Shown here: positions 1-6,678 of the stretch, piece after piece
Position numbering within the stretch: position 1 is the stretch's first letter
How the letters are laid out: each line of letters starts with the position of its first letter
NCBI GenBank assembly: GCA_900545995.1
Contig: URBM01000079.1
Span: 1-9,221 of the forward strand
Direction of reading: 5' to 3'
DNA from: an uncultured Collinsella sp.
Lineage (GTDB): Bacteria; Actinomycetota; Coriobacteriia; Coriobacteriales; Coriobacteriaceae
DNA: 9,221 nucleotides
Translations under genes and position numbers: made by a program
The notes under the pieces: generated by a model
The model's database searches: none
The model's input: the letters and a program-made list of their open reading frames with translations, nothing else
Told to the model about the DNA's origin: nothing

Positions 1-1226
1 TCCTGGAGCTCGTGGAAAATGCCAGCGAAAAGAAGGCGCGCACCGAGAACTTTATCACGCGCTTCGCCCGCGTCTACACGCCCGCCGTCACCGGCGCTGC
101 CGCGGTACTCGCGCTCGGCGGCGGCTTGGTCACCGGCGCCTGGTCCGACTGGATCCTGCGCGGCCTGACCTTCCTGGTCGTCAGCTGCCCGTGCGCGCTC
201 GTGATCAGCGTGCCGCTCAGCTTCTTTGGCGGCATCGGCGGCGCATCCAAGCTGGGCGTTCTCATCAAGGGTTCTAACTACCTCGAAACGCTCGCCGACG
301 TGGACACCGTCGTCTTTGACAAGACCGGCACGCTCACCAACGGCACGTTTTCGGTCGTGTCGGTGCACCCCGAGTCTGGCTATACCGAGCAGTCGTTGCT
401 CGAGGTCGCAGCCCTTGCGGAGTCGTTCTCCGATCATCCCATCGCGCAGTCGGTGCGCGCTGCCTTCCAGGGCGAACTCGACCCCAAGCGCGTAAGCGAC
501 TCCACCAACGACGCGGGCCATGGCGTGACGGCGAACATCGACGGCAGGCACGTCGTCGTCGGCAACGCCAAGATGCTCGCAGCGACCGGCGTCGAAGCGC
601 CCGATTGCGAGGTCGTCGGTACGATCCTTCACGTGCTGGTCGATGGCATCTATGCCGGCCACATTGTAATTGCCGACACCGTCAAGGCCGATGCCGAGCA
701 AACGATTCGCGACCTGCACGCCGCCGGCGTCAAGCGCACCGTCATGCTCACGGGCGACCGCGAGGAGGTTGCGGCGTCTGTGGCCAAGCAACTCAGTCTC
801 GACGAGTTCCACGCGCAGCTGCTACCGGGCGATAAGGTCGAGCGTGTTGAGGCGTTGCTCGCGGCCGAAAGCGGCAAGGGCAAGCTCGCCTTTGTCGGCG
901 ACGGTATCAACGACGCACCCGTGCTTACCCGCGCAGACGTTGGCATCGCCATGGGCGCTATGGGCTCGGACGCCGCAATTGAGGCGGCGGACGTCGTGCT
1001 GATGGATGACAAGCCGTCCAACATCTCCCGCGCGATCCGCGTGGCACGCAAGACCATGGCGATTGTCTGGCAGAACATCATCTTTGCGCTGGGCGTTAAG
1101 CTGCTGATACTTGTGCTGGCAGCGCTGGGCATCGCTAACATGTGGCTTGCTGTGTTCGGCGACGTGGGCGTGGCGATTATCGCCATCCTGAATGCCATGC
1201 GCGCGATGGGTGTCAAGAACCTGTAG
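1..1226 (+). CDS. Heavy-metal translocating P1B-type ATPase (Zn/Cd/Pb type), 5' truncated
   Basis: This is the C-terminal part of a membrane pump that exports a soft divalent metal, probably zinc, cadmium or lead, using ATP. The first complete codon is at base 3, and the frame is open to the left edge without a stop. The GTG at 12 is therefore an internal valine, not a start. Counting from that codon as residue 1, the visible motifs are the transmembrane metal site CPC (59-61), phosphorylation site DKTGT (103-107), the SDHP motif that marks P1B ATPases (140-143), TGD (247-249) and the hinge GDGINDAP (296-303). The last membrane helix has an aspartate in VFGDVGV (D384), at the position of the metal-binding aspartate of ZntA-type pumps, which favours Zn/Cd over copper. 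About 400 residues remain of a usual 620-750, so the N-terminal metal-binding domain and first helices are missing. The gene converges on a DtxR-type metal regulator; a functional link between them is inference. Confidence 0.95.
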   Translation, partial: LELVENASEKKARTENFITRFARVYTPAVTGAAAVLALGGGLVTGAWSDWILRGLTFLVVSCPCALVISVPLSFFGGIGGASKLGVLIKGSNYLETLADVDTVVFDKTGTLTNGTFSVVSVHPESGYTEQSLLEVAALAESFSDHPIAQSVRAAFQGELDPKRVSDSTNDAGHGVTANIDGRHVVVGNAKMLAATGVEAPDCEVVGTILHVLVDGIYAGHIVIADTVKADAEQTIRDLHAAGVKRTVMLTGDREEVAASVAKQLSLDEFHAQLLPGDKVERVEALLAAESGKGKLAFVGDGINDAPVLTRADVGIAMGAMGSDAAIEAADVVLMDDKPSNISRAIRVARKTMAIVWQNIIFALGVKLLILVLAALGIANMWLAVFGDVGVAIIAILNAMRAMGVKNL

Positions 1227-1242
1227 CGTTCATGGGCTGTCC

Positions 1243-1369
1243 GGCCGGGGCCGGGCTTGGTTTTGAAAACGTCCTCGCGCATGAGGCCCGCCTTTCCTGC
1301 TCCTGCGGAGCAACGGAAAGACGGGCCTCGCGCTGCGGAGTGTTTTCAAAACCAAGCCCGGCCCCGGCC
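1243..1369. repeat. Long near-perfect palindrome between convergent genes
   Basis: Two perfect 28-bp arms (1243-1270 and 1342-1369) face each other. Inside them, GCGC (1277-1280) pairs with 1330-1333, 1283-1297 pairs with 1315-1329 with a single G/T wobble, and 1298-1303 pairs with 1307-1312 around a 3-base loop. Almost the whole 127 bp could fold into one hairpin in RNA or a cruciform in DNA. It starts 16 bp after the ATPase stop codon and lies 136 bp from the end of the convergent regulator. Neither side has a T tract, so it is not a textbook intrinsic terminator. It could be a dispersed palindromic repeat of this genus, a remnant of a small non-autonomous element, or a factor-dependent termination or mRNA-protecting structure. 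Confidence 0.9.
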
Positions 1370-1505
1370 TGCGGTGACGTAGCTGGCAGTTCTTGGGCAT
1401 CGCTTGCTGGCGGGGTTCCTTTGCTGAAATGGACTTGGCCGAAAGGGCCGCTGGTCCCGGTCGCTGGTTCGCGCTTTGCGTGAACGCCGCGCTACTGTGG
1501 GTCAG
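1370..1505. other. Intergenic stretch with no gene found
   Basis: Together with 1227-1242 and the palindrome, this makes a 279-bp gap between two converging genes. I see no start codon with a ribosome-binding site and no intrinsic terminator with a T tract here. The only small structure is a GGCC/GGCC hairpin with a GAAAG loop near 1435-1448, which is too short to interpret. Confidence 0.5.
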
Positions 1506-1895
1506 TTAGGCTTCTGTTGTTGGACCCGCTACATCTTCCCGTCCCAGCATCGATCTTAGCTTTTCAAAGCTCTCCTCACTCAGGCAATGCTCCATGTGGC
1601 AGCCCTCTTGCGACGCGACCTCAGCCGAAACACCCGCATCCTCCAGCAGCCCCACGAAAAAGCAGTGACGCTCCCACATTTGGCGAGCGACCTCCAGACC
1701 ACGCTCCGTCAGATGAACGTCGCGCTTGCCCATTTCGACATAGCCGTTGCTTTCCAGCGTCGCCATGGCCTTGGAAACGCTCGCCTTGGTTACGCCGAGG
1801 TACTCCGCAACGTCGATCGAGCGCACGATGCCCTGACGTTCCGACAGAACGTAGATCGATTCGAGATAGTCTTCTCCGGATTCACGTAGGGCCAT
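1506..1895 (-). CDS. DtxR/MntR-family metal-dependent transcriptional repressor (short form)
   Basis: A 129-residue cytoplasmic DNA-binding protein, close in length to B. subtilis MntR and lacking the third SH3-like domain of DtxR. A winged helix-turn-helix occupies roughly residues 1-70 (recognition region around VTKASVSKAMATLESNGYV), and the dimerisation and metal-binding part follows. Likely metal ligands by alignment from memory are D9 and E12 in ESGEDYLESIY, H77 in ERHCFF, and C99, E102 and H103 in EGCHMEHCLS. The cysteine sits where DtxR has its C102, whereas D9/E12 look like MntR, so whether it senses iron or manganese cannot be told. The start at 1895 is chosen because conserved sequence begins there and AAAGGCGG lies just upstream. 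A longer frame reaching 2048 has no such support and runs through the putative operator. The protein probably represses metal uptake genes or itself when metal is abundant. Confidence 0.93.
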   Translation of the reverse strand: MALRESGEDYLESIYVLSERQGIVRSIDVAEYLGVTKASVSKAMATLESNGYVEMGKRDVHLTERGLEVARQMWERHCFFVGLLEDAGVSAEVASQEGCHMEHCLSEESFEKLRSMLGREDVAGPTTEA

Positions 1896-1898
1896 GGG

Positions 1899-1906
1899 CC
1901 GCCTTT
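1899..1906 (-). promoter_or_regulatory. Ribosome-binding site deciding the DtxR-family start
   Basis: The minus strand reads AAAGGCGG then CCC and ATG. The AAAGG core lies 6 bases from the ATG at 1895, which supports this start over the in-frame upstream codon at 2048. Confidence 0.7.
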
Positions 1907-1920
1907 CGCGATGATTGCTA

Positions 1921-2002
1921 GTTAGCCTTTGGATACTTTCCACGGCTAACTTTACCGCAAAAGTTGCCCATGTCTTACTACTTTGTCTAAAAGTTAGCCG
2001 TG
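1921..2002. promoter_or_regulatory. Candidate operator region: repeated GTTAGCC half-sites upstream of the DtxR-family gene
   Basis: GTTAGCC occurs at 1921-1927 and 1993-1999, and its complement GGCTAAC at 1944-1950. The last two belong to a perfect 13-bp inverted repeat, CACGGCTAACTTT (1941-1953) and its complement (1990-2002). The half-sites resemble half of the DtxR/IdeR iron box (GTTAG-S-CTAAC core), but each pair is separated by spacer rather than joined in one 19-bp palindrome. The region lies 26-107 bp upstream of the repressor start, so autoregulation is a reasonable inference. No convincing -35/-10 pair could be picked out. Confidence 0.5.
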
Positions 2003-2023
2003 TTTCACAAAACGTGCGGGACG

Positions 2024-2060
2024 AAAACAAAATGGGGACGCCCCGCAAGGAGTGTCCCCA
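2024..2060 (-). terminator. Intrinsic terminator after the HAD phosphatase gene
   Basis: Read on the minus strand, a GGGGAC (2059-2054) / GTCCCC (2039-2034) stem, extended by one A-T pair, encloses a 14-base loop and is followed by the T-rich tract ATTTTGTTTT (2033-2024). It lies 23 bases after the stop codon of the HAD gene and closes the ABC-F/HAD transcription unit. Confidence 0.8.
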
Positions 2061-2082
2061 GGCGCCGGGTGACGGCCCGCAG

Positions 2083-2853
2083 CTACATCAATCCAAAGTG
2101 CTTCGCAGCGTTGTAGATGCCGTCGTCGTCCACGGCGGTCGTCACATAGGTCGCCGCAGCTTTCACCGTGTCCTGTGCGTTGCCCATGGCCACGCTCGTG
2201 CCCACGGCGGCAAACATCGACAGGTCGTTCTCGCCGTCACCAAAGGCAATCGCCTCGCTCGCGTCGATACCAAGCCGCTCGAGCGTCGCCGCCACGCCCA
2301 GGTCCTTGCCGCCGTTAGCGGGAATAATGTCGCAGAACAGGTCGCACCAGCGCGTGGTGAGCGAATGCGACACGGCGTCGGTCACGATATGCTCGTCGAC
2401 CGGGTCCACAAAGGCGCAAAACTGGTAGACCGGTGCGTCAAAGGCGTGCTCAAACGGCTCCTCGTGGTAGACGATTCCCGCGTTGCTGCCAGCCGTCACC
2501 ACGCACTCGGACAGGCGGTTCACAAACGAGTTCTCGCCCTGCATGCACAGCGAGTCGTAGCGCCCCTGCGCCACCTGGTCCACAATCACCGCGACGTCGT
2601 CCGAATCGATCGGGCAGCTGCGGTAAACCCCCTCGGCATCAAAGCAGTGCTGGCCCGAAAGCGTAATGTACGCATCCCAGCCCAGGTCGAACAGCCAGTC
2701 CGGCATCTGGTAGGTCGGACGGCCCGTGGCGATCACGCACGCAATCCCCTGCTCGTGAAAGCTGTCGAGCACCTGCTGCGCCGACGCCGGAATCCGGTGG
2801 GTCTTAAAGCTCAGCAGCGTGCCGTCGATATCGAAAAACGCGGCTTTGATCAT
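2083..2853 (-). CDS. Cof-type HAD-superfamily phosphatase
   Basis: A 256-residue soluble HAD phosphatase with a type IIB (Cof) cap; substrates in this family are usually sugar phosphates or phosphorylated cofactors, and the substrate here is unknown. All four HAD motifs are present: DIDGTL with nucleophile D8 and acid/base D10, T43 in ATGRP, K183 in GGKDLG, and the metal-binding aspartates D206 and D210 in GDGENDLSMF. The cap lies between motifs II and III, about residues 80-180. The length is typical. The start at 2853 follows the ABC-F stop codon by 6 bases. Its ribosome-binding site GAGGAG (2868-2863) is made of the final two Glu codons of the upstream gene, 9 bases from the ATG, so translation of the pair is probably coupled. 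An intrinsic terminator follows the gene. Confidence 0.93.
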   Translation of the reverse strand: MIKAAFFDIDGTLLSFKTHRIPASAQQVLDSFHEQGIACVIATGRPTYQMPDWLFDLGWDAYITLSGQHCFDAEGVYRSCPIDSDDVAVIVDQVAQGRYDSLCMQGENSFVNRLSECVVTAGSNAGIVYHEEPFEHAFDAPVYQFCAFVDPVDEHIVTDAVSHSLTTRWCDLFCDIIPANGGKDLGVAATLERLGIDASEAIAFGDGENDLSMFAAVGTSVAMGNAQDTVKAAATYVTTAVDDDGIYNAAKHFGLM

Positions 2854-2859
2854 TCTCGC

Positions 2860-4719
2860 CTACTCCTCGCCCTCGAGCTTTTCGCTCGCCTCGAGCCACG
2901 CCATCTCCAGCTCGTCCATGGCAGCGTGAGCCTCGTCGATCTTTGCCTGCTGCTCGCCGAGCGCCGTGTAGTTGGTGGGATCGACTTGGGCCATTGCTGC
3001 CTCGGCCTCCTCAACGCGGGTGCGCTGCGTCTCCATCTTGCGCTCGAGCGAACTCACCTCGCGGCGGAGCTTCTGGCGCTCGGCGTTGGACAGGCCGTTG
3101 GGCTGACCGCTCGACTTGGGCTTTTCGGCCGCAGCTGCCGCGGCACCGGTGTCGAACGTGCCGGTCTTGGCGCTCGGCGCGCCCACGGGCTCGCCCTCGG
3201 CGGTAGCGTTGCACAGGCGCAGGTACTGGTCCACGCCACCGGGCATATGCGTCAGGTGGCCGTCGAGCAGCGCCCACTGCTGGTCGGTCACGCGCTCCAT
3301 CAAAAAGCGGTCGTGCGTCACCAGGATCAGCGTGCCGGGCCAGCCGTCCAGCAGGTCCTCGACAATCGCGAGCATGTCGGTATCCAGGTCGTTGCCCGGC
3401 TCGTCCAGGATGAGCACGTTGGGCTCGTCCAGAATCGTCAGCAACAGCGACAGGCGACGGCGCTGGCCGCCCGAAAGATCGCCGATGCGGCTCCAGAGCT
3501 GCTGCGTCGTAAAGCCCAGACGCTCGCAGAGCTTCTCGGGCGAAGTCTCCTTGCCGTCGATGACGTAGTACTTCTTATAGTTGCCGAGCACCTCGCGGAT
3601 CGTGTCGCCCATGTAGGGCTTGAGCTCCTCGAGCTGCTGCGACAGCACGCCAAAGCGCACTGTCTGGCCAATCTTCACGCGGCCGCGCGTGGGTTCAATC
3701 TTGCCCTGGATCACGTCGAGCAGCGTCGACTTACCGGCGCCGTTCTCGCCCAAAAGGCCATAGCGGTCGCCCGCACCAATGAGCCAGGTCACATCGGTGA
3801 GCACCTGCTTGGGCGCGCCGTCGGTATCGGCATAGCCGGCAGCCACGTCGACCACATCGATAACCTGCTTGCCCAAGCGGCTCACGGCCAAGCGCTTGAG
3901 CTCCAGCTCGTCACGCACGGGCGGCACGTCGGCGATCAGCTCACGAGCGGCATCCACGCGAAACTTGGGCTTGGTGGAACGAGCCTGGGCACCGCGGCTC
4001 AGCCACGCGAGCTCCTTGCGCGCCATGTTGCGACGGCGCTCCTCGGTAACCGCGGCCATGCGGTCGCGCTCTACGCGCTGCAGGATGTAGGCCGAATAGC
4101 CGCCCTCGAAGGGATCGACCTGGCCGTCGTGGACCTCCCACATGCTGGTGCAGACCTCGTCCAAGAACCAGCGGTCGTGCGTGACCACGAGCATGGCGCC
4201 CTGACCGCGCTGCCAGCGGGCCTTAAGGTGACGCGCGAGCCAGTTGATGGTGCGCATGTCCAGGTGGTTGGTGGGCTCGTCGAGCATGAGCACGTCGTAG
4301 TCACCAATCAGCAGGCGCGCGAGGTCCACGCGACGGCGCTGGCCGCCCGAAAGCTCGCCAACCGTACCCTCCCAGGGCACATCGCTAATAAGACCGGCGA
4401 GAATCTGGCGCGTGCGGGGGCTCGACGCCCACTCGTACTCAGGCGTGTCGCCCACAACGGCATGATGCACGGTATCGGTGTCGACAAGCTGGTCCTTTTG
4501 GCCGAGCAGACCAATCGTGGTGCCGCGACGGTGCGTCACGCGGCCGTCGTCGGGCTCCAGCGTGCCGGCGAGCACGCTCAGCAGCGTCGACTTGCCGTCG
4601 CCGTTTTTGCCGACAATACCAATGCGGTCGCCCTCGCCCACGCCGAGCGTCACGCTATCGAAAATATGCTTGGTGGGAAACTCTAGGCTGAAGGAATCGC
4701 ATCCCAAAAGAATCGCCAT
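2860..4719 (-). CDS. ABC-F family ATPase, Uup-like, with C-terminal coiled coil
   Basis: A 619-residue soluble protein with two ABC ATPase domains and no membrane segment, which places it in the ABC-F family acting on ribosomes. Domain 1 has Walker A GKNGDGKST (37-45), LSGGQ (123-127), Walker B ending DEPTNHLD (147-154) and H181. The charged inter-domain linker with the family's GGYSAYILQR pattern covers about 206-285. Domain 2 has GENGAGKST (324-332), LSGGQ (415-419), DEPGNDLD (439-446) and H469. An Ala/Pro/Ser-rich tether (about 505-540) leads to a C-terminal coiled coil (about 543-617), as in Uup. Uup-type proteins help relieve stalled or misassembled ribosomes; they are not necessarily antibiotic-resistance factors. 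The start at 4719 has AAGGAG 8 bases upstream, and the longer frame to 4833 crosses a terminator. It heads a two-gene unit with the HAD phosphatase. Glycine replaces the usual threonine in the second DEPT motif. Confidence 0.94.
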   Translation of the reverse strand: MAILLGCDSFSLEFPTKHIFDSVTLGVGEGDRIGIVGKNGDGKSTLLSVLAGTLEPDDGRVTHRRGTTIGLLGQKDQLVDTDTVHHAVVGDTPEYEWASSPRTRQILAGLISDVPWEGTVGELSGGQRRRVDLARLLIGDYDVLMLDEPTNHLDMRTINWLARHLKARWQRGQGAMLVVTHDRWFLDEVCTSMWEVHDGQVDPFEGGYSAYILQRVERDRMAAVTEERRRNMARKELAWLSRGAQARSTKPKFRVDAARELIADVPPVRDELELKRLAVSRLGKQVIDVVDVAAGYADTDGAPKQVLTDVTWLIGAGDRYGLLGENGAGKSTLLDVIQGKIEPTRGRVKIGQTVRFGVLSQQLEELKPYMGDTIREVLGNYKKYYVIDGKETSPEKLCERLGFTTQQLWSRIGDLSGGQRRRLSLLLTILDEPNVLILDEPGNDLDTDMLAIVEDLLDGWPGTLILVTHDRFLMERVTDQQWALLDGHLTHMPGGVDQYLRLCNATAEGEPVGAPSAKTGTFDTGAAAAAAEKPKSSGQPNGLSNAERQKLRREVSSLERKMETQRTRVEEAEAAMAQVDPTNYTALGEQQAKIDEAHAAMDELEMAWLEASEKLEGEE

Positions 4720-4727
4720 ATGCCCTG

Positions 4728-4733
4728 CTCCTT
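4728..4733 (-). promoter_or_regulatory. Ribosome-binding site deciding the ABC-F start
   Basis: AAGGAG on the minus strand lies 8 bases before the ATG at 4719. This strong site rules out the upstream in-frame codon at 4833, whose extra 38 residues would be encoded by the terminator region. Confidence 0.8.
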
Positions 4734-4754
4734 CGTAGAAATTCAACGTTGTCC

Positions 4755-4760
4755 ATAATA
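4755..4760 (-). promoter_or_regulatory. Possible -10 element for the ABC-F/HAD unit
   Basis: TATTAT on the minus strand, 35 bases before the ABC-F start codon and just after the pst terminator, is the best -10 candidate in the short gap. No recognisable -35 hexamer is found at the expected spacing, so the call is weak. Confidence 0.35.
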
Positions 4761-4787
4761 GCAGCGAAAAGGCGGGCCGCACACGAC

Positions 4788-4826
4788 ACAAAAAGGCGGG
4801 CCATCTCCCAAAAGAGATGACCCGCC
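4788..4826 (-). terminator. Strong intrinsic terminator after pstB
   Basis: On the minus strand a 13-bp stem (4826-4814 paired with 4807-4795, one U-G wobble) encloses a 6-base loop UUUUGG and is followed directly by five T residues (4794-4790). It sits 56 bases after the pstB stop and separates the pst operon from the ABC-F/HAD unit. No T tract follows on the plus strand, so it works one way. Confidence 0.93.
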
Positions 4827-4882
4827 TCTCCAATCAGTCCCGTGGCAACCGTGGCCGCCGCGGGCCTCAAGCATGTCCCGGA

Positions 4883-5755
4883 CTAGGAGAACATGCCGGT
4901 GAGGTAATCATTCAGCCGCTTATCCTTGGGCCGTTGGAAAATCTCGTCAGTCTCGTCGTACTCGACCATATCGCCCATGTAGAAGAACGCCGTGCGGTTG
5001 GACACGCGCGACGCCTGCTCCATGTTGTGCGTCACGATAACGATGGCGCGGTCGGCCACGATCGATGACATGAGGTCCTCGATCGCCAGCGTCGAGATGG
5101 GGTCGAGCGCCGAGCAGGGCTCGTCGAACAGAATCACGTCGGGGTTGAGCGCCAGCGTGCGCGCGATGCACAGACGCTGCTGCTGGCCGCCCGAAAGCGC
5201 GTAGGCGCTCTTGTCGAGCTTGTCTTTGACCTCGTCCCAAAGCGCCGCGCCGCGCAGGCTTTCCTCGACCATGCGGTCGAGCTCGTCGCGGTCGGTGATG
5301 CCGTGGCGCTTAGGCGCAAACGTGATGTTGTCGCGAATGGACTTGCGGAACGGGTTGGGCTGCTGGAACACCATGCCAATGGAACGGCGCAGCTCGTAGG
5401 TGTTTTCGGTCTTGGTGTTCACGTTGCGCCCGCGATAGTTGATCTCGCCCTCCACGCGGCAGCCGCGAATCTCGCGATTCATGAGGTTGAGGCTACGCAA
5501 GAAGGTCGACTTACCGCAGCCCGAAGGCCCGATGAGCGCCGTGATCTCGCCCTTGTGGAAGTCGAGCGACGTATTGTGCAGTGCATGGTGGTCGCCATAG
5601 TACACGTTGACGTCCTTGGTGGAGAGCACGACCTCATCGCTCACGGCCTTGCCGCTCACGCGCACGCGCTTCTCGCTCTCCCCCACGCTCGACAGGAAGT
5701 CCTGGGTGTCGGACGATGCCGCTTCGGTTGCGGGCGTTTCATTCATCTCGCTCAT
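4883..5755 (-). CDS. pstB: Phosphate ABC transporter ATP-binding protein PstB
   Basis: The 290-residue cytoplasmic ATPase of the high-affinity phosphate importer; a PstB dimer drives the PstC-PstA channel. Motifs are Walker A GPSGCGKST (76-84), Q-loop Q131 in VFQQPNPF, signature LSGGQ (187-191), Walker B VILFDEP (207-213) and the switch histidine H243. The PstB-typical stretches VYYGDHHAL and DEPCSALDPIST are also present. Compared with many PstB proteins it has about 40 extra, poorly conserved N-terminal residues before EVVLSTKDVNVYYG. The start at 5755 overlaps the pstA stop in an ATGA arrangement and has AAGGA upstream. A second ATG three codons later is possible. It is the last gene of the operon: a strong terminator follows and no phoU is attached, although phoU commonly follows pstB elsewhere. 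Confidence 0.98.
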   Translation of the reverse strand: MSEMNETPATEAASSDTQDFLSSVGESEKRVRVSGKAVSDEVVLSTKDVNVYYGDHHALHNTSLDFHKGEITALIGPSGCGKSTFLRSLNLMNREIRGCRVEGEINYRGRNVNTKTENTYELRRSIGMVFQQPNPFRKSIRDNITFAPKRHGITDRDELDRMVEESLRGAALWDEVKDKLDKSAYALSGGQQQRLCIARTLALNPDVILFDEPCSALDPISTLAIEDLMSSIVADRAIVIVTHNMEQASRVSNRTAFFYMGDMVEYDETDEIFQRPKDKRLNDYLTGMFS

Positions 5756-6678
5756 TCGGCCGTCATCTTCCTTGCCAGTTGTTTGCCCACGATACGGGCG
5801 ACTACGTTAAACAGCAGCACGCAAATCATCAGCAGCGCCGCGGTGCCCCAAACGATCTGCTGGGCCTCGGGGCTGCCCTCGCCATAGATCTTGTAGATGT
5901 GCACGGCGAGCGACTCACCGGGGCGGAACACGTTCCAGGCGCAGGTGGGGCTCGACAGGTTAAAGCTCAAGAAGTTCAGACGCACCGGCGAGCTCATGCC
6001 CGAGGTAAAGAGCAGCGCCGCGGCCTCGCCAAAGACGCGGCCGGCCGAAAGCACGATGCCGGTCACGATGGCGGGCATGGCCTCGGGAATCAGGATGTGC
6101 AGCGTGGCCTCCCAGCGGGTAAGGCCCATGGCCAGGCATGCATCGCGCTGGGCCTGTGGCACGTCCTCGAGCGCCTGCTGAATCACGCGCACCAGAATGG
6201 GGATATTGAACATGGTGAGCGCGACGGCGCCGGAGATGATGGAGTACTTCCAGCCCAGCTGCACCGAGAACACCAGGAAGCCAAACATGCCGACGACGAT
6301 GGAAGGCAGCGAGGACAGCGTCTCGATGGCGGTAGAGGCGATGTCGCGGATAGGGCCGTTCGGCGCGTACTCAACCAGGAAGACCGCTCCGCCTAGGCTG
6401 ATGGGCACCGAGATGATCAGAGTGATCAGCAGCAGGTAGAACGAGTCGAACAGCTGGTAGAGCACGCCGCCCTGCGTTCCGTTGGCGCGCGACGGCTCTG
6501 TGAGAAAGCCCGGCTGGAACAGCGTCGAGATGCCCTCGAACAGGATATAGGCCACCATGGAGATGACGATGAGCATGACGATGGCGACGATCGCCGTCAA
6601 CACGCCCGTGGCGAAGCGGTCCTGCTTTTGGACACGCCCGAGCCTCGCCTCGTCGATGTGGATACGCGTGCTAGCCAC
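5752..6678 (-). CDS. pstA: Phosphate ABC transporter permease PstA
   Basis: A 308-residue inner-membrane permease that forms the phosphate channel with PstC. Hydrophobic segments fit six membrane helices, approximately 24-48, 78-104, 118-141, 145-168, 201-224 and 275-297. The cytoplasmic coupling loop that contacts PstB is seen at about 183-211 (AMGLTRWEATLHILIPEAMP), and FGEAAALLFTSG is typical of PstA. The start is a GTG at 6678 inside the end of pstC, overlapping it by 8 bases (GTGGCTAG). An AAGGGG lies about 10 bases upstream and the next in-frame ATG is inside the first helix, so GTG is the only sensible start. The stop overlaps the pstB start by 4 bases. These overlaps point to one polycistronic message with coupled translation. 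Confidence 0.97.
   Translation of the reverse strand: MASTRIHIDEARLGRVQKQDRFATGVLTAIVAIVMLIVISMVAYILFEGISTLFQPGFLTEPSRANGTQGGVLYQLFDSFYLLLITLIISVPISLGGAVFLVEYAPNGPIRDIASTAIETLSSLPSIVVGMFGFLVFSVQLGWKYSIISGAVALTMFNIPILVRVIQQALEDVPQAQRDACLAMGLTRWEATLHILIPEAMPAIVTGIVLSAGRVFGEAAALLFTSGMSSPVRLNFLSFNLSSPTCAWNVFRPGESLAVHIYKIYGEGSPEAQQIVWGTAALLMICVLLFNVVARIVGKQLARKMTAE

Noticed and set aside
1142..1483. A 113-codon plus-strand frame covering the palindrome
   Set aside because: It starts inside the ATPase gene, and much of its length is the two arms and core of the inverted repeat. No ribosome-binding site or domain is seen.
1896..2048. Longer start for the DtxR-family protein
   Set aside because: The 51 extra residues show no similarity to the family, have no ribosome-binding site, and would be encoded by the putative operator and the downstream terminator of the neighbouring gene.
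1915..4686. A 923-codon open frame on the plus strand
   Set aside because: It lies opposite the HAD and ABC-F genes, which have full catalytic motifs, good starts and ribosome-binding sites. Its translation is rich in His, Arg, Val and Leu without recognisable domains, as expected for the antisense of GC-rich genes.
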